A stretch of 64,000 nt of DNA from Xylona heveae TC161 (GCF_001619985.1 NW_017264198.1:682001-746000); one strand, 5' to 3'. Positions 1 through 12,658 are shown, counted from the first letter of the stretch. Program-made: numbers and translations. The notes: generated by a model not told the origin, from the letters alone.

Positions 1-930
1 AAAACGGACTTATTGACTATTACCCCCTCCGGAGCAGCGATCAAAGAGAGAGAAAGATAAATGAGACACTCCATGGTGTAGTGGGGGCATAGAAGAAAGC
101 GGAAAATAGGATGCTTTGGAAATGTGTATTTTGGTAGCGACGCCAAATATACATGTGCGTCATGCTGGATCCCCGAAGCGATAAGGAAGAGTGGCAGACA
201 AAGAAACGTCCGCAAGGACGGAGCCGGGATTTCTAGTAATGAGATGGATGGTTCAAGAGAGCGCAATTTAGCTGTTGTCAAAGGCATTAGACCATTTGTC
301 GTGGAGTCTTATTTAAATGGCGAAACACCTACGCAGTCCTTCGACCCAGATTGAGATTCCCATCGCAATGTAAAATGTAACGCCTAGCAGCCAGTGCACA
401 AACCACATTGTTGAATTTGATGGTTTTGATAAGACAACTGACTCGACCAACCTTCGTATCCCCTGAACCGTCATCAGAAGCCATGCCAATACGACTTTTT
501 CAATTGTCATTGACGTGCTCTCTTGGCGCCATGTTGAATTTTGACTGATGATTCGAAAGACACTTCCTTTCGTGACAAGCTGAAAGGCCCAGAAGATTGA
601 TGAGAAAACAGATGCTATATAAAAATGTGTAAAATAGCTGTGCGGCACACGGTAAGTTGCCAGATGGTCCAGTATCTTGTTTAGCCTGTTTGGATTTTTT
701 GCTTCATTGTCTCTATCATTAGTTTGACCAGAAAGAGAATTCCGTGATCCATAGACTAGAAATCGACTCCGAAACGGAGATATCGCATTGACAGTGACCA
801 CCTAAAGAGATGTTAGCCATTACTTAGCTCTGTCAACCAAAAAAAATTGGTTACATACCGTGGAACTTGCAAGGAGGAAGAAAAGCTGCAGGGTTTGTGC
901 AGGGTCTATCAGGCCAGCATGTGACAGCAT
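1..930 (-). CDS. DFG10: Polyprenol reductase, DFG10/SRD5A3 family (C-terminus beyond window edge)
   Basis: Steroid 5-alpha-reductase-like ER membrane enzyme of the polyprenol reductase group, which helps make dolichol for N-glycosylation. I read three exons on the minus strand: 930-859, 801-333 and 271 to beyond 1. The introns are 57 and 61 nt, with donors GTATGT and GTAGGT; the second has a CTAAT-type branch point. Exon 1 encodes MLSHAGLIDPAQTLQLFFLL. Exon 2 is hydrophobic, with the family-like WLLMTVQGIRRLVESV segment. Exon 3 carries GIQHDAHVYLASL and CPHYTMECLIYLSL, which match the SRD5A3 block around its HxxxxH and the SPNYLAELMIY segment. The last family segment lies outside the window. 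Without the second splice the frame stops after WVEGLRRCFAI, so an unspliced reading would look truncated. The neighbour is a divergent gene at 1737. The family call rests on motif memory, not a search. Confidence 0.85.
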
Positions 931-1736
931 ATTGTGTGTTATGATGTTTTGATAGAGAAGGCAAACACATATAACTTTAAACCAAAATCAGAAGCCTTCA
1001 AAAAAAGAACAAACTATATAAATGGATTTCAGGACTGTAATAACCAATTTATCTCATTTTAAAGCCTCGAAGAACTAGATGTTCGGGGTGAGCTTCCCCT
1101 CGTTCGTGTTGGAAGTGGAAATCTTCTCTGTTGACGGATGGCTTCTTTCGGTATGGTCGGTGGAGGGACAGCTTTGATTACATCATCCATAATCAGCGAC
1201 AATCTTCACCGTACTTATATGTTCAGTGTTGTCGTATATCTCATCATGTGCACCTCCTATTCGTTTCACCCGAACAGTGAGACTTTCCCAATTAAGTCAA
1301 ACTCTGTTTCCCCCCAGCGAAGGCCAATCAGCGCACGAAGTGGGATGGAGATGTTCCTTCGTCGTGCGCAAGTACCGCAACCGGTTCGCAGTACTCTCTG
1401 TACACTGACCATCTTCTCATTAACCCCAACACCCACGGCTTGTTACTCGGCACGGTTGTCAGACAGCGCTGACGATTGCCTTGTGCTTTCCGTCCATGTT
1501 AATCAGCGACACAAGAAGGAACTCAAATTGATTAAATATACCCCAGAGTTATTCAGCTTCAGCTGCGGCTCAGTTTCGCCTGTCAGCCTTCCCCGCCACT
1601 CACTGTGGTAGTCAGTACACGAGGATTGGGCCAACGTCCTTGTCCGAGTCACGCTGAGTAAATCACCCGAGAGGTGTTTCTAGCCACGTCGGCCCAGCAT
1701 GAGGCAAGATCGTTTGACGGACCAATCTCTATCGTG
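931..1736. promoter_or_regulatory. Divergent intergenic region (DFG10 / Hos4-like)
   Basis: About 0.8 kb separates the start codons of two divergent genes, so it probably holds both promoters and leaders. A 157-codon open frame at 1138-1611 has no domain and no splice-supported extension, and I read it as leader noise. No RNA gene was seen. Confidence 0.5.
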
Positions 1737-4700
1737 ATGAATGGCATTGGCCGTCCGGAGGCATCACCCACAAAGCCTGCAGGTGCCGGAGATGGAAATA
1801 ACGAGGGCCATGTCGGTGCTGCTCGAGAACCTGCCCGCAGCGATAGGTTGACCGACAAACCCGAGCTTGTTTCGTCGGCATCAGACAAACAGGATTCGCA
1901 GAAGCCAGCCATGACAGTCAATGATCAAGATTCGAAGGATTGGGATCCCGACAAAAGCGATTCTGAGGCTGAGACGATCGTGCTACCGGAAGCTCAAGCA
2001 ACTCGTAAACGCGAAGGAAAAGAGATTAAACATGAAGAAGATGTGGAAGTGGAGCGATCAACTGCACTTGCAGACATTGAAATGGCCGATGCTGTACCGG
2101 AAAGCAGTTCGAAGTACCCTGTATATGACGAGTCCATGGGACATCCTTCTGTTCCTTCTGAACAGAAACCGCCCGTTTCAGCCCAGCCCGCCAAACAGGA
2201 AAGAACGACGCACGATAAAGCAAATTCAAGCGGGTTGAGTTCGATTCCATCTTCGCCCATTGCGGAAACCCAGTCGTCAAAACATGATTCTCCTTCTGAT
2301 CATTCGCGCTCGTCGCCACCACATGTGGGGGATGATAAACTCCGAACTGGCGAAGGGGGGTCGCGGAAGCGAAAGCTGGGCCAGGAGGAACCTCGAGGTA
2401 GCAGTGAATGGAAAGAACCAAAACCTAAAACAAAACATGCCTCGGACAGCGAAAACAAAGCTCGACGTGAACGACAGAGCTCAAGCCATACCCACCGCGT
2501 TTCGCGCGACAGATCATCGTCACCTCGATTTCGGAACCATAAACGAGCAGCCTCAACACAGTCCGCATCAAGCCAACTGACCAACGGCCATAACAACAAG
2601 AAGAGAAGAGTTCCCGCGCCTTTGCTCTCCGGTCATGAGCGGAAGCATTCGGAAGATGCATATTCAGACACGTCCTCTCGTGCCGACTCTCCCCACCTTC
2701 ATGGTCATATAAGAAATCTCCATTCCGCGGATTCAACCCTCTCGCCTATGAAAATGCCCCACAAAAAGCATCGAGATCAGATTGGCCGAACTTTCCTGGC
2801 TCGGGCTTGTGCTAATCGTGAGATTGACAATGCCCGAATCCGTCTCAACGAAAGGCCAGAAGACATTGATGTGGCGGATAACGCCGGAAATACTCCTCTC
2901 CAGATTGCCGCTCTTGAGGGATGCGAGGATATCGTTCAACTTTTGATCGAGGGAGGGTGCGATATCAATTGCAAGAACAACGACAAAGATACTCCTCTCA
3001 TCGATGCCGTCGAGAATGGCCACCTAGCCGTTGTGAGGCTGCTTTTGGACGCTGGCGCTGACCCTCGTCAAGGAAATCTGAATGGAGAGGAACCCTTGGA
3101 CCTTTTGGACCCGGAAGATGAGAATTATGGGGGGATCAAAGAAGCTTTGGAGCTTGCTAAGCGCAGGCATCATCCACGACGCGCATCAGAAGAGCATGGT
3201 CAGGAGAAAGATCATGGCCGATATTCCCGTGGCACTTCCGCTATAAGTCCGCGCGATTCGCCGCCTTTATTTGCACCGCGCAGTCCGCCAATCCACTTGC
3301 CTCCGCGTCGAAGAACCGTTAGAAGTGAGGCAACTCGAAATGATCTATTATGGATGAAGCCAACTCTAGAAAACCTGCGGGACCGAGCGGGGAAAGGTGA
3401 CATGGCGGGTGTCGGAACCATCCTGAATGTTTTGCCCCAGGCCGACACAGAATCCCTCATTGCCGCAGCAAAAGGAGGCCACGACGAAGTAATCCAACTG
3501 CTCCTTGGGCTAGGCAATGCTAATGCAGACCCTGAGCCACTCAGATCGCTGAATTACAAACCGGGCTTTAACACCCCGATGCTCGCTGCAATCGGTCGTG
3601 GGAATGAAAAAGTTCTGCAACTTCTCTTGGCTCAGCCAAACTTTGATCCTACCAAGCGAGACTATCGTGGGCGAACATACTATGAAATTGCGGAAGAACG
3701 TCAGGGATCACGAGAGGAGTATGATTTGTTGAAGGAAGCCTATGACAAAGCTATTGCCAGCCGTAAAAAGGGCCGCAACTCTAATGGTTTGAAGGTGACT
3801 TCATCTCCTGAAACTTCTCGTAAGCATCGAGAGAAGGATAAGATTGCAAAGCACCATGACAGAGATGATTCCCCTTCGCATGGATCGGACAATTTCGAAA
3901 GTGGCAAAATACGTTCACTGAGTGATCGTGATGGGTCTACTAAGAAATTAAAGCACGACGATCCAGAACGACCTCGACCCCGGAAACGTTTGACCAGGCC
4001 CGAAGGTGCAAAAGACCCATCCGCCGTGGTTAGCGATCGTGAAACAACATCGTTAGCGCCGCCGAAGACAAAGCCAACTGTTAGGAGAACTGAAAGCGAC
4101 ACTGCTGTTGCTTTGTCTGAAGATGACCACCCCAAACCGCGACGCAAGCTGATATCTGGGAAAGATCTGAAAAGCGATCGAAATCGCCAGCGCCGTGGAA
4201 GTATTCACTCCTCGACTTCATCTTCCTCGAGTAAAGACGCTATCAGCGCGTTAGAAAAGCCGGAGATGACAAAACAACAAATAATTCCTCACGCAAGTTC
4301 ATTGAGCCAGAAGATGGAAAAAGTTTCATCAATCCCGACCGCGATAAAATCAAGCGCAAGTGATTCTGAGATCGCCGGGGGAAGTCACCGTATCAAGCGA
4401 GAAGAATCAAAAGACAACCCTGGCGTCAGTCACGATGAAGGTGGTTCGAAAAGACCTCGTGATAGCCCAACTCAATTTCGATCTCGATCCCAAGACCCGG
4501 AATTCCAAGTGTCGCCTACAACCGAAGCAAAGAAGAAGCGGCGACGAGTTGAAAATGAAGCTGATTCGAATGCAGCCTTCAGCGGCCAAACTGCTAAGCT
4601 TATTTCGCGCGAGACTGTTGAACCCGTTGCTCAGCCAGACGAGCCCATGGAACTTGACCGTCGAGAGCCTAATGATCCGACGAATAACACCGCGGAGAAG

Positions 4701-6256
4701 GGAGAGGACGGGGTTCGGAACCGCCCTGCGTCGGGAATGGGTTTGGCAGTGCGTCACGATGAATCACAAGACCAACGCCAAACGTGTCCTGCCAATTTAG
4801 ACCATGGAGCCATAAGGACGCAACGTCCCCCGGAATTGAAGGACCTAGATACAGATAACCCCAGAGACCTTCATCGGAACGCTCAAGCGGACGAGGATAC
4901 CAAACGCGCTGAAGTCGCACGGGCAGAACGAGAGGATGAGGAGAGGAAGCAAGAAGAGGAGAAAAAGAAGCTGGAAGAGCAAAAGAAGAAGCAGGAAGAG
5001 GAGAGAAAGAAGCAGGAAGAGGAAAGGAAGAAGCAAGAAGAGGAGGAAAGGAAGAAGCAGCAGTTGGAAGAGGAAAGGAAGAAGCAAGAAGAGGAGGAAA
5101 AGAAGAAGAAGAAGAAGTTGGAAGAGGAGAGGAAGAAACAAGAAGAAGAGGAGAAGAAGCTGGAAGAGGAGCGTCGAAGACGTGAGCAAGAGGAGCGCGA
5201 AGAAGAGGAAAGAAGAGCCCGTGCTGCGAAAGAGGAAGAGCAGCGACGGCTTGCAGAGCAGAAATTTCAGGCCGAGGAATTGGAGCGCAAGGTTCGGATT
5301 GCTCGGGAGGAGCAAGCGCGGGTAGAAAGGAAGCAGCGTGAAGAAGAGGCACATCGACGACGTGTGGAGCAGGAGCGCCTTCGGCGGCTTGAGCAGGAGC
5401 GGAAAAGAGCGGAGCTCGAAGAGCGTGAACGGCTACTTCTCAAACAGCGGCAAGAAGAAGAAGAACGACTTCGGCGAGAAGCATTGCCCAACAGCCTTGC
5501 ACGAGCAGCGAATTTAGAAGAATCCAAGGCACGATCGGCAGCGGAAGCGAAGAGGTGGCTCCCACTATTTACCGTAACTACGAGTCAAATGAACCGCGAA
5601 CAGCCGGAAAATTTAACAGAGGAGCGGTGGGTTGTAAATTTCCAAGTTGCTCCAGTACTTGGTATCAAGGATTTGGAACTTTCGCAATGTAATTCCATCG
5701 CCCCTTTTCCCCGCTCTGTTCCCAGTATTTTTGCTGACACCCGAATAGTCACAGCCTGGGAGAAGCGGTCCTTAACTGACAGACAACGGACCTGTATCTG
5801 GCGTGTGGCTCGCCGCATGCTCGCTGAATCGGATGAACCAACGCCTCTTAACTCTTCTATTCAGGGCCTAGCAAAATTGGACGCAGCGACCGCTGCTAAA
5901 TTTTTCGATATGAAGCATGTCTTCTGGATTAAGGTAAGATGATTTTGTCATATCCAAGGATCGATCTTATGCTAAGTTACTCTTCGCAGCTCTCCGATTT
6001 CATAGATATTGTTCCTCGCTACCCACATCTTCGGGACGTTCCTGTTACTACTCTGCCAGTCTGCCTTGAATATTTGGATGGTCCCAATGGACCTATCTTT
6101 CCCGAGCGCAAGGTGACACGGCAGCGTCCTGATAATACCTTCCAGTCGCAACTGAACGATGCACAGCCTCAGAGAAACTTCAATAACTCGATGGAAGCGG
6201 TTATGCATCAAATGCCGCAGCATGCACCAGCACTTCCCAATGGTTTCATTCACTAA
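1737..6256 (+). CDS. HOS4: Ankyrin-repeat chromatin protein, Hos4-like (Set3C)
   Basis: Probable subunit of the Set3 histone deacetylase complex, a nuclear repressor. Exons 1737-5933 and 5990-6256 give about 1487 aa; the 56-nt intron starts GTAAGA and ends GCAG. The first in-frame ATG is at 1737; the open frame begins slightly upstream but without an ATG. Residues 1-340 are Ser/Lys/Glu-rich and look disordered. Residues 342-470 hold ankyrin repeats with DNAGNTPL and KDTPLIDAVENGHLAVVRLL, very close to yeast Hos4. A second ankyrin-like block lies at about 541-660. Residues 1064-1254 are an extreme Glu/Lys/Arg coiled coil. The C-terminal 230 residues form a conserved-looking globular part (RWLPLFTV, WRVARRM). 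It is longer than yeast Hos4 because of the linkers. Alternative: another nuclear ankyrin protein of filamentous fungi. The family assignment is an inference from the ankyrin motifs. Confidence 0.8.
4930..5480 (+). repeat. In-frame purine-rich minisatellite (E/K/R coiled-coil repeat)
   Basis: Coding DNA built from imperfect repeats of GAGGAAAGGAAGAAGCA-type units, translating to runs such as EEERKKQEEE. Near-identical copies of about 35 nt recur around 5015-5055 and 5065-5105. Purines dominate the coding strand, so shadow frames on both strands are open for long distances and are not genes. Confidence 0.85.
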
Positions 6257-6943
6257 AGGGCGTGCAGCTGGCTGATCTTCTTTCTATGTTAATCTTCGTT
6301 CCTATTCAGCTCGAAACTGGCTGACATTACTTGGACCTCCCGCTGGAACTCGTTGAACGCCTTTTCTTCTTCGACTTCTCTTACGCTAAGCTAGCGTTCC
6401 TCCATATATGCTCTCTTTCATCGTCTACGACATATTTAACTTCTTACGCTGTACGATATGAGCTGCTCGGTGTTACGGTTTTTGGCTTTCTTTTGTCCGG
6501 TCCGGATTTGCAGAGCATTTGGCTGAATCTTGTTCGATTGGACTTTGCAGCTCGCTTATTGTATATCAGAAAGGGTAAACCTTAAAATAGATATTTAAAT
6601 GTGTGTCAATCGAATATTTTCAAACTCTTGATTTCAGTGGGCGGACCCCAATGATTGTCATCGCATTTTCTTTGCCCTTCGCACTGTTTCAGAGCAATGT
6701 CATGTAGGCGTCTTAGAGGGTGCTGTTGGACTGTCAAACGGGCGTATTATGTAATCCGAGTCTAGGGCACACAAAACGCACAAAATTCTAGCGAAGCGAG
6801 CCAATGGGTGGGGACGAAGCATTTCGGTATCAAGAAACACCAAATCGAGTCCTCAAAGTTTCTCTGCAATTTAAACATAACTTACCTCTTCGAGGACTAT
6901 CCGACACTTCCAGTCTAAAGCTTCCTCTTAGCACAAGAACAAG
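6257..6943. promoter_or_regulatory. Hos4-like 3' region and RPS12 promoter
   Basis: This 0.69 kb lies between two plus-strand genes. It should hold the terminator of the ankyrin gene and the promoter and leader of RPS12. The open frame at 6331-6585 is hydrophobic by T-richness and shows no domain. Confidence 0.45.
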
Positions 6944-7775
6944 ATGGTGCGTATTTTTGTCATTCCCCCACAGCCCTTATTGCACACTACAACTGGTCCT
7001 CGGTCTGGAGAAGCGCATATCCTTTTTGCTGGATTCGCGGGGTTCAATACCGTTTCCCATTCTAGGACATGGTGTTTGGATTTGTTTTGCGGTCTGAGGG
7101 TCATGTTGCCCAAGGAGATCACTGCGGTTTAGATATATCTGCGGATGGAGACAATATCAGATCGACACTCATCATGCAATCGATGGCGCATCAGAAAGGC
7201 TGACATTTTTTTTGGCAAATGTGTAGTCGGACGGAGAAGAGCCTACTGTTGAGGTCGGTGCGGCCGAGGAGGTCGAAGTCAGTGCCGATGCTGCCGCCGA
7301 GAAGGGCCAGATGTCCGTCCTTGATGCTCTCAAGGGCGTTCTCAAGCTGGCTCTGATCCACGACGGTCTCGCCCGCGGTCTCCGTGAGGCCAGCAAGGCC
7401 CTTGACCGTCGTCAGGCCCACATGTGCGTCCTCAACGAGTCTTGCGAGGAGGAGGCCTACAAGAAGCTCGTTGTTGCTCTGTGCTCTGAGCACAAGATCC
7501 CTCTCATCAAGGTCCCCGATGGCAAGCAGCTTGGCGAGTGGGCTGGCCTTTGTAAGTTTCCTTTTTCACACCCTTCACTTCTGCGAAATGAAGAAATAAT
7601 ATAATCATACCCAAGGGCCAATGGCTAATACGATCTTCTCTTTCAATCAGGCGTTCTCGACCGTGAGGGTAACGCCCGCAAGGTCGTCAACTGCTCTTGC
7701 GTTGTTGTCCGTGACTGGGGTGAGGAGTCCCAGGAGCGCAACATCCTCCTCAACTACTTCCAGACTGAGCAGTAA
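6944..7775 (+). CDS. RPS12: 40S ribosomal protein S12 (eS12)
   Basis: Small ribosomal subunit protein of 150 aa, the normal family length. Exons are 6944-6946, 7227-7551 and 7651-7775. Exon 1 contains only the ATG; the first intron (280 nt, donor GTGCGT) immediately follows it. The protein starts [12 protein letters not shown], then [51 protein letters not shown] and the end [20 protein letters not shown], all close to human RPS12. Splicing right after the start codon is common in fungal ribosomal protein genes. I looked in the two introns for C/D or H/ACA snoRNA boxes and found no convincing pair. The 3' end converges on the Vid24-family gene. Confidence 0.97.
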
Positions 7776-8591
7776 ACGTCTTCACTTGAAGACCAAGTCT
7801 CTGCTGGCTTTCTAAGAGACGAGCTGGTAGAGTATTCGGTTGGACAAGGGAAAGGTCAGGTCTGAGTTGGAGGAGCGCATGAGGGATCTGCTGCTGGGTT
7901 GGCGAGACCAGGCGGTGGAATAGCAGTCCAGGGTCTTTTGGTTCCGCCGTAGCCAAAGGCTTGGGCTGCTTGAAGTAAAAGAAAAAAAAAAAGGAAATAG
8001 CTGGCAACGATATGTGTAGTCTAGTTTCTCTCGCGCTGGATAGCGAATTGTCTAGCTTAAGAGGAATAGAGGAAGCTGTTCCAGTCATTTAACCAGTCCT
8101 GTCTTTTGCCCGTGATGTAAGGAAATTACAATGTGTGATGCTTGACGCTTTGCCCTGCAGATGCCACAAGGACCATGCATTGAGTGACGGATGTTAGAGA
8201 TCCTCTTCATTTCTTCTCAAAATCTATGTACTCATGCACGTAGAAACGAATTTCTCTTCCAAAAATAAAGAGACCAAGCACAAGCTCGCTGAGAGAACTG
8301 GGACCAGAAAAAGCTCGATTCAAATTGATATCGGCAAAGATCACAAGACAACGTATGATGACATGTATGTACTCCCGCGAAAATTCCATATGCAATTAGA
8401 GCTACCAAAAAGCTCACCCAGTAGAACGCCGAATATATGCAACGCTGTAAGAGAGGAAAAAGAACAGAGCATAGTAAAACAGAAACCAAAAAAATTTTGA
8501 TGAACGAAGCAGGATCATGCTTCTGAGCGTTTGCGCTTGCGGATCAATTGCGTCCTCACTTTGGTAGTAAGTTTAAGAAAGAAGACTTGGC
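7776..8591. other. Convergent 3' intergenic region
   Basis: About 0.8 kb between the stop codons of RPS12 (+) and the Vid24-family gene (-). It holds the 3' untranslated regions of both, including a 12-A run near 7982. Several short open frames on both strands have no recognisable motif. Confidence 0.5.
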
Positions 8592-10677
8592 CTAACGGAA
8601 CTGATATGACGGGAAACAAGGCTTCTGCGGACGCAGGACGAGGTGCTGATACGGCGAACTTGAAGGATCATAGTATAGCCCTTCGACGTGGCCAGTGTCG
8701 CGGCGCATGGAGATGTAATAGAAGCCGGAGATGGTCAGGCCAGAGCGGTGGTCAGAGGGCGTAATAAAGCACTTCTCTGTTGGATCAAAGAAATCAAGAA
8801 AAGAATAGTCAGCGGGATTACGTGTTCTGAAGGATCCAGTCTCCCATGATATATATAATCTTCTTGGGGCCCGCCAGGCAGGGGAAAAAAAAACAAATTA
8901 GGACTTGGTGACATACCCTTCCAGCGCATTAATATCCAGTTTTTAGCCAGTTCCTCCTTGAGCCATCTCCTGCTGACGAGATTGCGCACAATATCATCGT
9001 CGGATAGATCCTTGAACGGCTCTAGCTTGCTCCAATAGGTGCCGTCAACTTTTGCATCAGATTTGAAGCTTTTGGTTTCGAGAGTATATTTGTTGAAATC
9101 AACGAGTTCTCCTTCGAGAAAAGTGACAATACTGGACTCGCCAGTCGCGGACGACTTGTCTGGAACGTTGAATGCTTCCATTGTCCCAGAAAGCGTCATA
9201 TTCTCGTAGTCAACGCTATTGATGGTTACTTTAACAGGCCACTCTTCATCGCCCTTGGCGACGTAGCCGCCATGTTGTCTTCCGGCGCTACCCGAACTAG
9301 ACATGTTCCCCCAGGGGGACGGCTGGGTTTCATTCGTGGTAGTGGCGGTCCCAATCGTGCCGGAGGAAGCGTTTATAATAATAGGCAGGTTTGTATTCCC
9401 GAATATATTCTGCGTGGCTCGGTGGATGGGACATATTGCAAGCGGCGCCGCTTGCTGGGAGCCGGAAAACACGCCGCCAATCTGCAGCCACGAACTTTCC
9501 GCTGGAGGGTCAATATCCGTCGTATCGACAATGAAGTCTTCCCGGTTCATCGTGAAGAAGTCGCCCCCTACTAATCCTCCTGCGGCGGCAGAGACAATGC
9601 TTTCTTCGTATGAAGTTGAATATCGGAGTCGCTCAAGATACTTGATAGCCTCTTCCAGCCAGCGGGAAGCGGCAGGTGGGTTTCCTGAAGGGTTCTGAAG
9701 ATAGCGTTGTCGGTAGGCATCAACCCTGGCCCGAATGTCACGCTGCGTTTGTAGCTCCCGCGGATTGCTGGGAATGATAGAAGAAGGTGGCCGAATAATT
9801 CTGGCCGAACTCGCCCGATCTCTATCCTCCGTTTCGTGGCCTATGCGTTCCCGGTCCAGGATATAACTTTGCAGTCGATCTCTTGACCGAGCGGAGAAGC
9901 GCGGATGGCGGCGAACAGACTGCAAGAGGGCCGCTGTTCTTAATGAAGACTCGGATGGGAGAGCATGATTATGTTGTTGTTGCTGATGATGATCCCCTGC
10001 CGCCCTGGATGCATACGACGCAGCAGATCTTGATGTTCCCGCGCCAGGAGGTCTATAATTATCCCTGTGTCCTCTAATGTTTTCAATATCAGAGTTGGAG
10101 ACGAGTTGCGAAAGAGCATTGACTCTTGTTGAGTTGTCATCCTCGTCCTCGTCCGATGTCCCTGGCGCCCAATCGTACAGGGATTGTTGCTGCGGAACAC
10201 GGTTTCCATATGCCGGTTGGGGATAATCGCCAATTTCCCGCAGTTGTTCAGGCGTATACTGGCGCATTCGGCGCAGTCGGCGCAGATTGGCCATCTCCAG
10301 GAGCCGCAGCTGCTGGTTCACGGGCAGTTGGGGATCTCTGGAAGACATATCACCGACCGAGAAACCTGTGCTGGGTTCATCGTCGAGTTCTACCGGGGGA
10401 GTCCGCAAAAAGTTGATGTTGGCTTGATTGGCATCTTCCTCCGCCTGGGTTGTAAGCGTCGAGGCTAAATCCAGCACCGGGCTATCTAGCTGCTGCAGTT
10501 CGGAAATGAACGAGCCAGAACCGGCGCTCGCATTTTCAGAGGGTGTATCCTGCATCTGCGTGTCAATTTCTTTGAAGCGTATGCGCAAAGGCTGGTGGAT
10601 TTGGGCAATATCGCGAAGTACAAAGAGACGGTCGGCCGATGGAAAGCACGTACTAAAGGCGAGTTCGCAGGAGGCAT
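8592..10677 (-). CDS. Vid24/Gid4-family protein (GID/CTLH substrate-receptor type)
   Basis: The C-terminal half has the beta-barrel family of Gid4/Vid24, the receptor that recruits substrates to the GID E3 ubiquitin ligase. Exons on the minus strand are 10677-10654, 10591-8917 and 8776-8592 (627 aa). The last intron (140 nt, GTATGT to ACAG) is secure, because it joins ILMRWKE to KCFITPSDH and the end YQFR. The 24-nt first exon (MPPANSPL) is an inference; otherwise translation starts at the ATG at 10555. Residues 1-370 are low-complexity. GGVFSGSQQA (about 380) matches the first barrel strand. WPVKVTINSVDYENMTLSG (about 456), VTFLEGELVD and ISGFYYISMRRDTGHVEGLY follow family order. Compared with Gid4 there is an insertion of about 70 residues between the first two strands. 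It looks like a divergent paralogue rather than the canonical Gid4 of the fungus. Confidence 0.82.
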
Positions 10678-12658
10678 CGCATCAAAAGCGACCGCGCACA
10701 CACAACCCTAGAAGCGCCGAAACCAAGAGATTTCCTTCAAAGTCACGAGATATTTGGTGTTCTTGTCGAGTCAGGCATGGACGTCACGCTCCATCGCTCA
10801 CATTCATTGCCAGCAACTGTGAGTGAAGGAGAGGGTGTGGCTGGACTGAAGTGGGATGGTGAAAATGGCTGAAACCGGCCGGGGCGGTTGTATTACCCTT
10901 CGGCGGCTGGCGTTCGCTCTGACCAGGCGAGCGTAACGCTATACACAAGCCCAGGCGCCCAGAGAAGTATAACAGTAGTACAGAGAAGCTTCTGCAGCAA
11001 TAAGCCAGAACCAGATGCTTAATTATTTTTCTATACAGTGTCGACTACATACTCATCAGTGTGTTCGATTGAAAATCAACATCTTCAGGTCCATTATCTT
11101 TCGTGGGCTAAATCGCGACTTTTGTTGCGTCATTTCCATTGACTAGACAATCATCATGTATCAAGCTCAAGGGGTTATGCTCCATAGAATATGCGTTTCG
11201 CACAAGATCTATGCAATAGATTACTGATATTAGCTCCTGGCATTCATGATACAGGTTTCTCACAGGCACGTATCATTAGACATCAATGCTGATTTTCTCT
11301 CTTCTTTGAACATCCTCGAAATCTAACGTGCAGGTTAATTCGTGGATGGCAATACGGTCTCGATATCGATCTCTGTAGGCATTTCAGCTCTGCAAGCTGA
11401 GCAATCCTCGTCCTACGACTGCCTGGAATATTTCATGTTCGATTGGCAATTCGGTGGAAGGTGAAGGTCGCCAAAACTCCCGCCATATGAAAGGCGCATG
11501 ACGACATTCTATAGATGCGAGAGATCAATATCGGGAACGGGCAATGAGGATGAATGGATAAGAAAAGAATGGCTCGAGTGCACGAAATGAAAGAATCACA
11601 CGACAAAATTGTCGAAAAATCATAATCTTCTAGTAAGAGACCAAACACCCTCAAAAGAAGACATTTGGGATTTATCTCAATCTAATATTTGCATCATTGT
11701 TGGAGGAGCCCGCACAATTCTGAGCTGTGTTACAGAGCGTTTGCAGTCGGTTATCATGCACTTCTTCTACTTCAACCATACCTCCACTACTATGGAGAGA
11801 TACGCGTTGAGGATGAGTGAGAATTAATTGACGGATGATATTCACTCATTTACGCGTAAGTGTGTCATGGGCATCTTCAGCGTATCGGGCAGAACAGGAG
11901 CGGTGGGAACGACCGACCCACCCTTTTTGAGACATTACCATTGAGGTCTCAGTATTACCGATCCACTGCGGATCACGCGAAGTCCGGAACTGATCTCAAA
12001 GAACTCTGGGATATCTCTTCCCATTTACAAAATCTTGTTAGAGAAGCTGTTAGGTCTCGCTTTCTCTTATCAAAAGTTTGAATATCTCCTGGAGTTTATG
12101 ATAAGGTTATCAACCTGATGCAGCCTTGCACATAATATGTAGTGCCTACTATAGGATGGCAGTGAGAGGGAGGAGAGACTCAATCATCAGTTCTTTCCTC
12201 TTCTGATTGAAACAACCGAAACATGTCCGAAGGGTGCTTTCCCAGTGCAGTTAAGCGGATCTTCATCGAAGGGGCGGGGCCAGAACGGCCATGTCCAGAA
12301 AGAGGTTGGGGGGGGGGCATACGATGCGATGACCTGAGCAGAGAGAAATTGTGCCAAAGAGGAAAGAGAGATTGGAGCATCTAAGAGAGGCTAAACTTCC
12401 TGGATCGTACCTAATGGTAACTAACTAGGAGCCATGTCCGAAAGAAAAGAGCATGGGGAAGGAGCGATAGAGACCTGGTGGCCACTGCAGCCCCCTCATT
12501 GAGAGGAAGAGCCTCGCCTCTCTCACACAGGAAGAGAAGGAACTAAGGGCTGCAGAAAAGGGCACACAGCGAAAAGTGTCTCCGAAAGGGTAATCCGTCT
12601 TTGAGGCTAAAAAGGTACTGGATATGGGTGATCCGGCCGACTTCCCCCACTTTTTGGC

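Noticed and set aside
313-801. Stand-alone 162-aa protein ending WVEGLRRCFAI
   Set aside because: It is the middle exon of DFG10; a 61-nt intron removes the apparent stop.
1138-1611. 157-codon plus-strand frame
   Set aside because: No motif, no homology recalled, and it lies in a divergent promoter region.
4669-5352. Long minus-strand frames rich in Leu/Phe/Ser/Pro opposite the coiled-coil repeat
   Set aside because: They are antisense shadows of the GAG/AAG-rich repeat of the Hos4-like gene.
6947-7226. Intronic snoRNA in RPS12
   Set aside because: A CTGA near 7199 could be a D box, but no matching RTGATGA C box or terminal stem was found.
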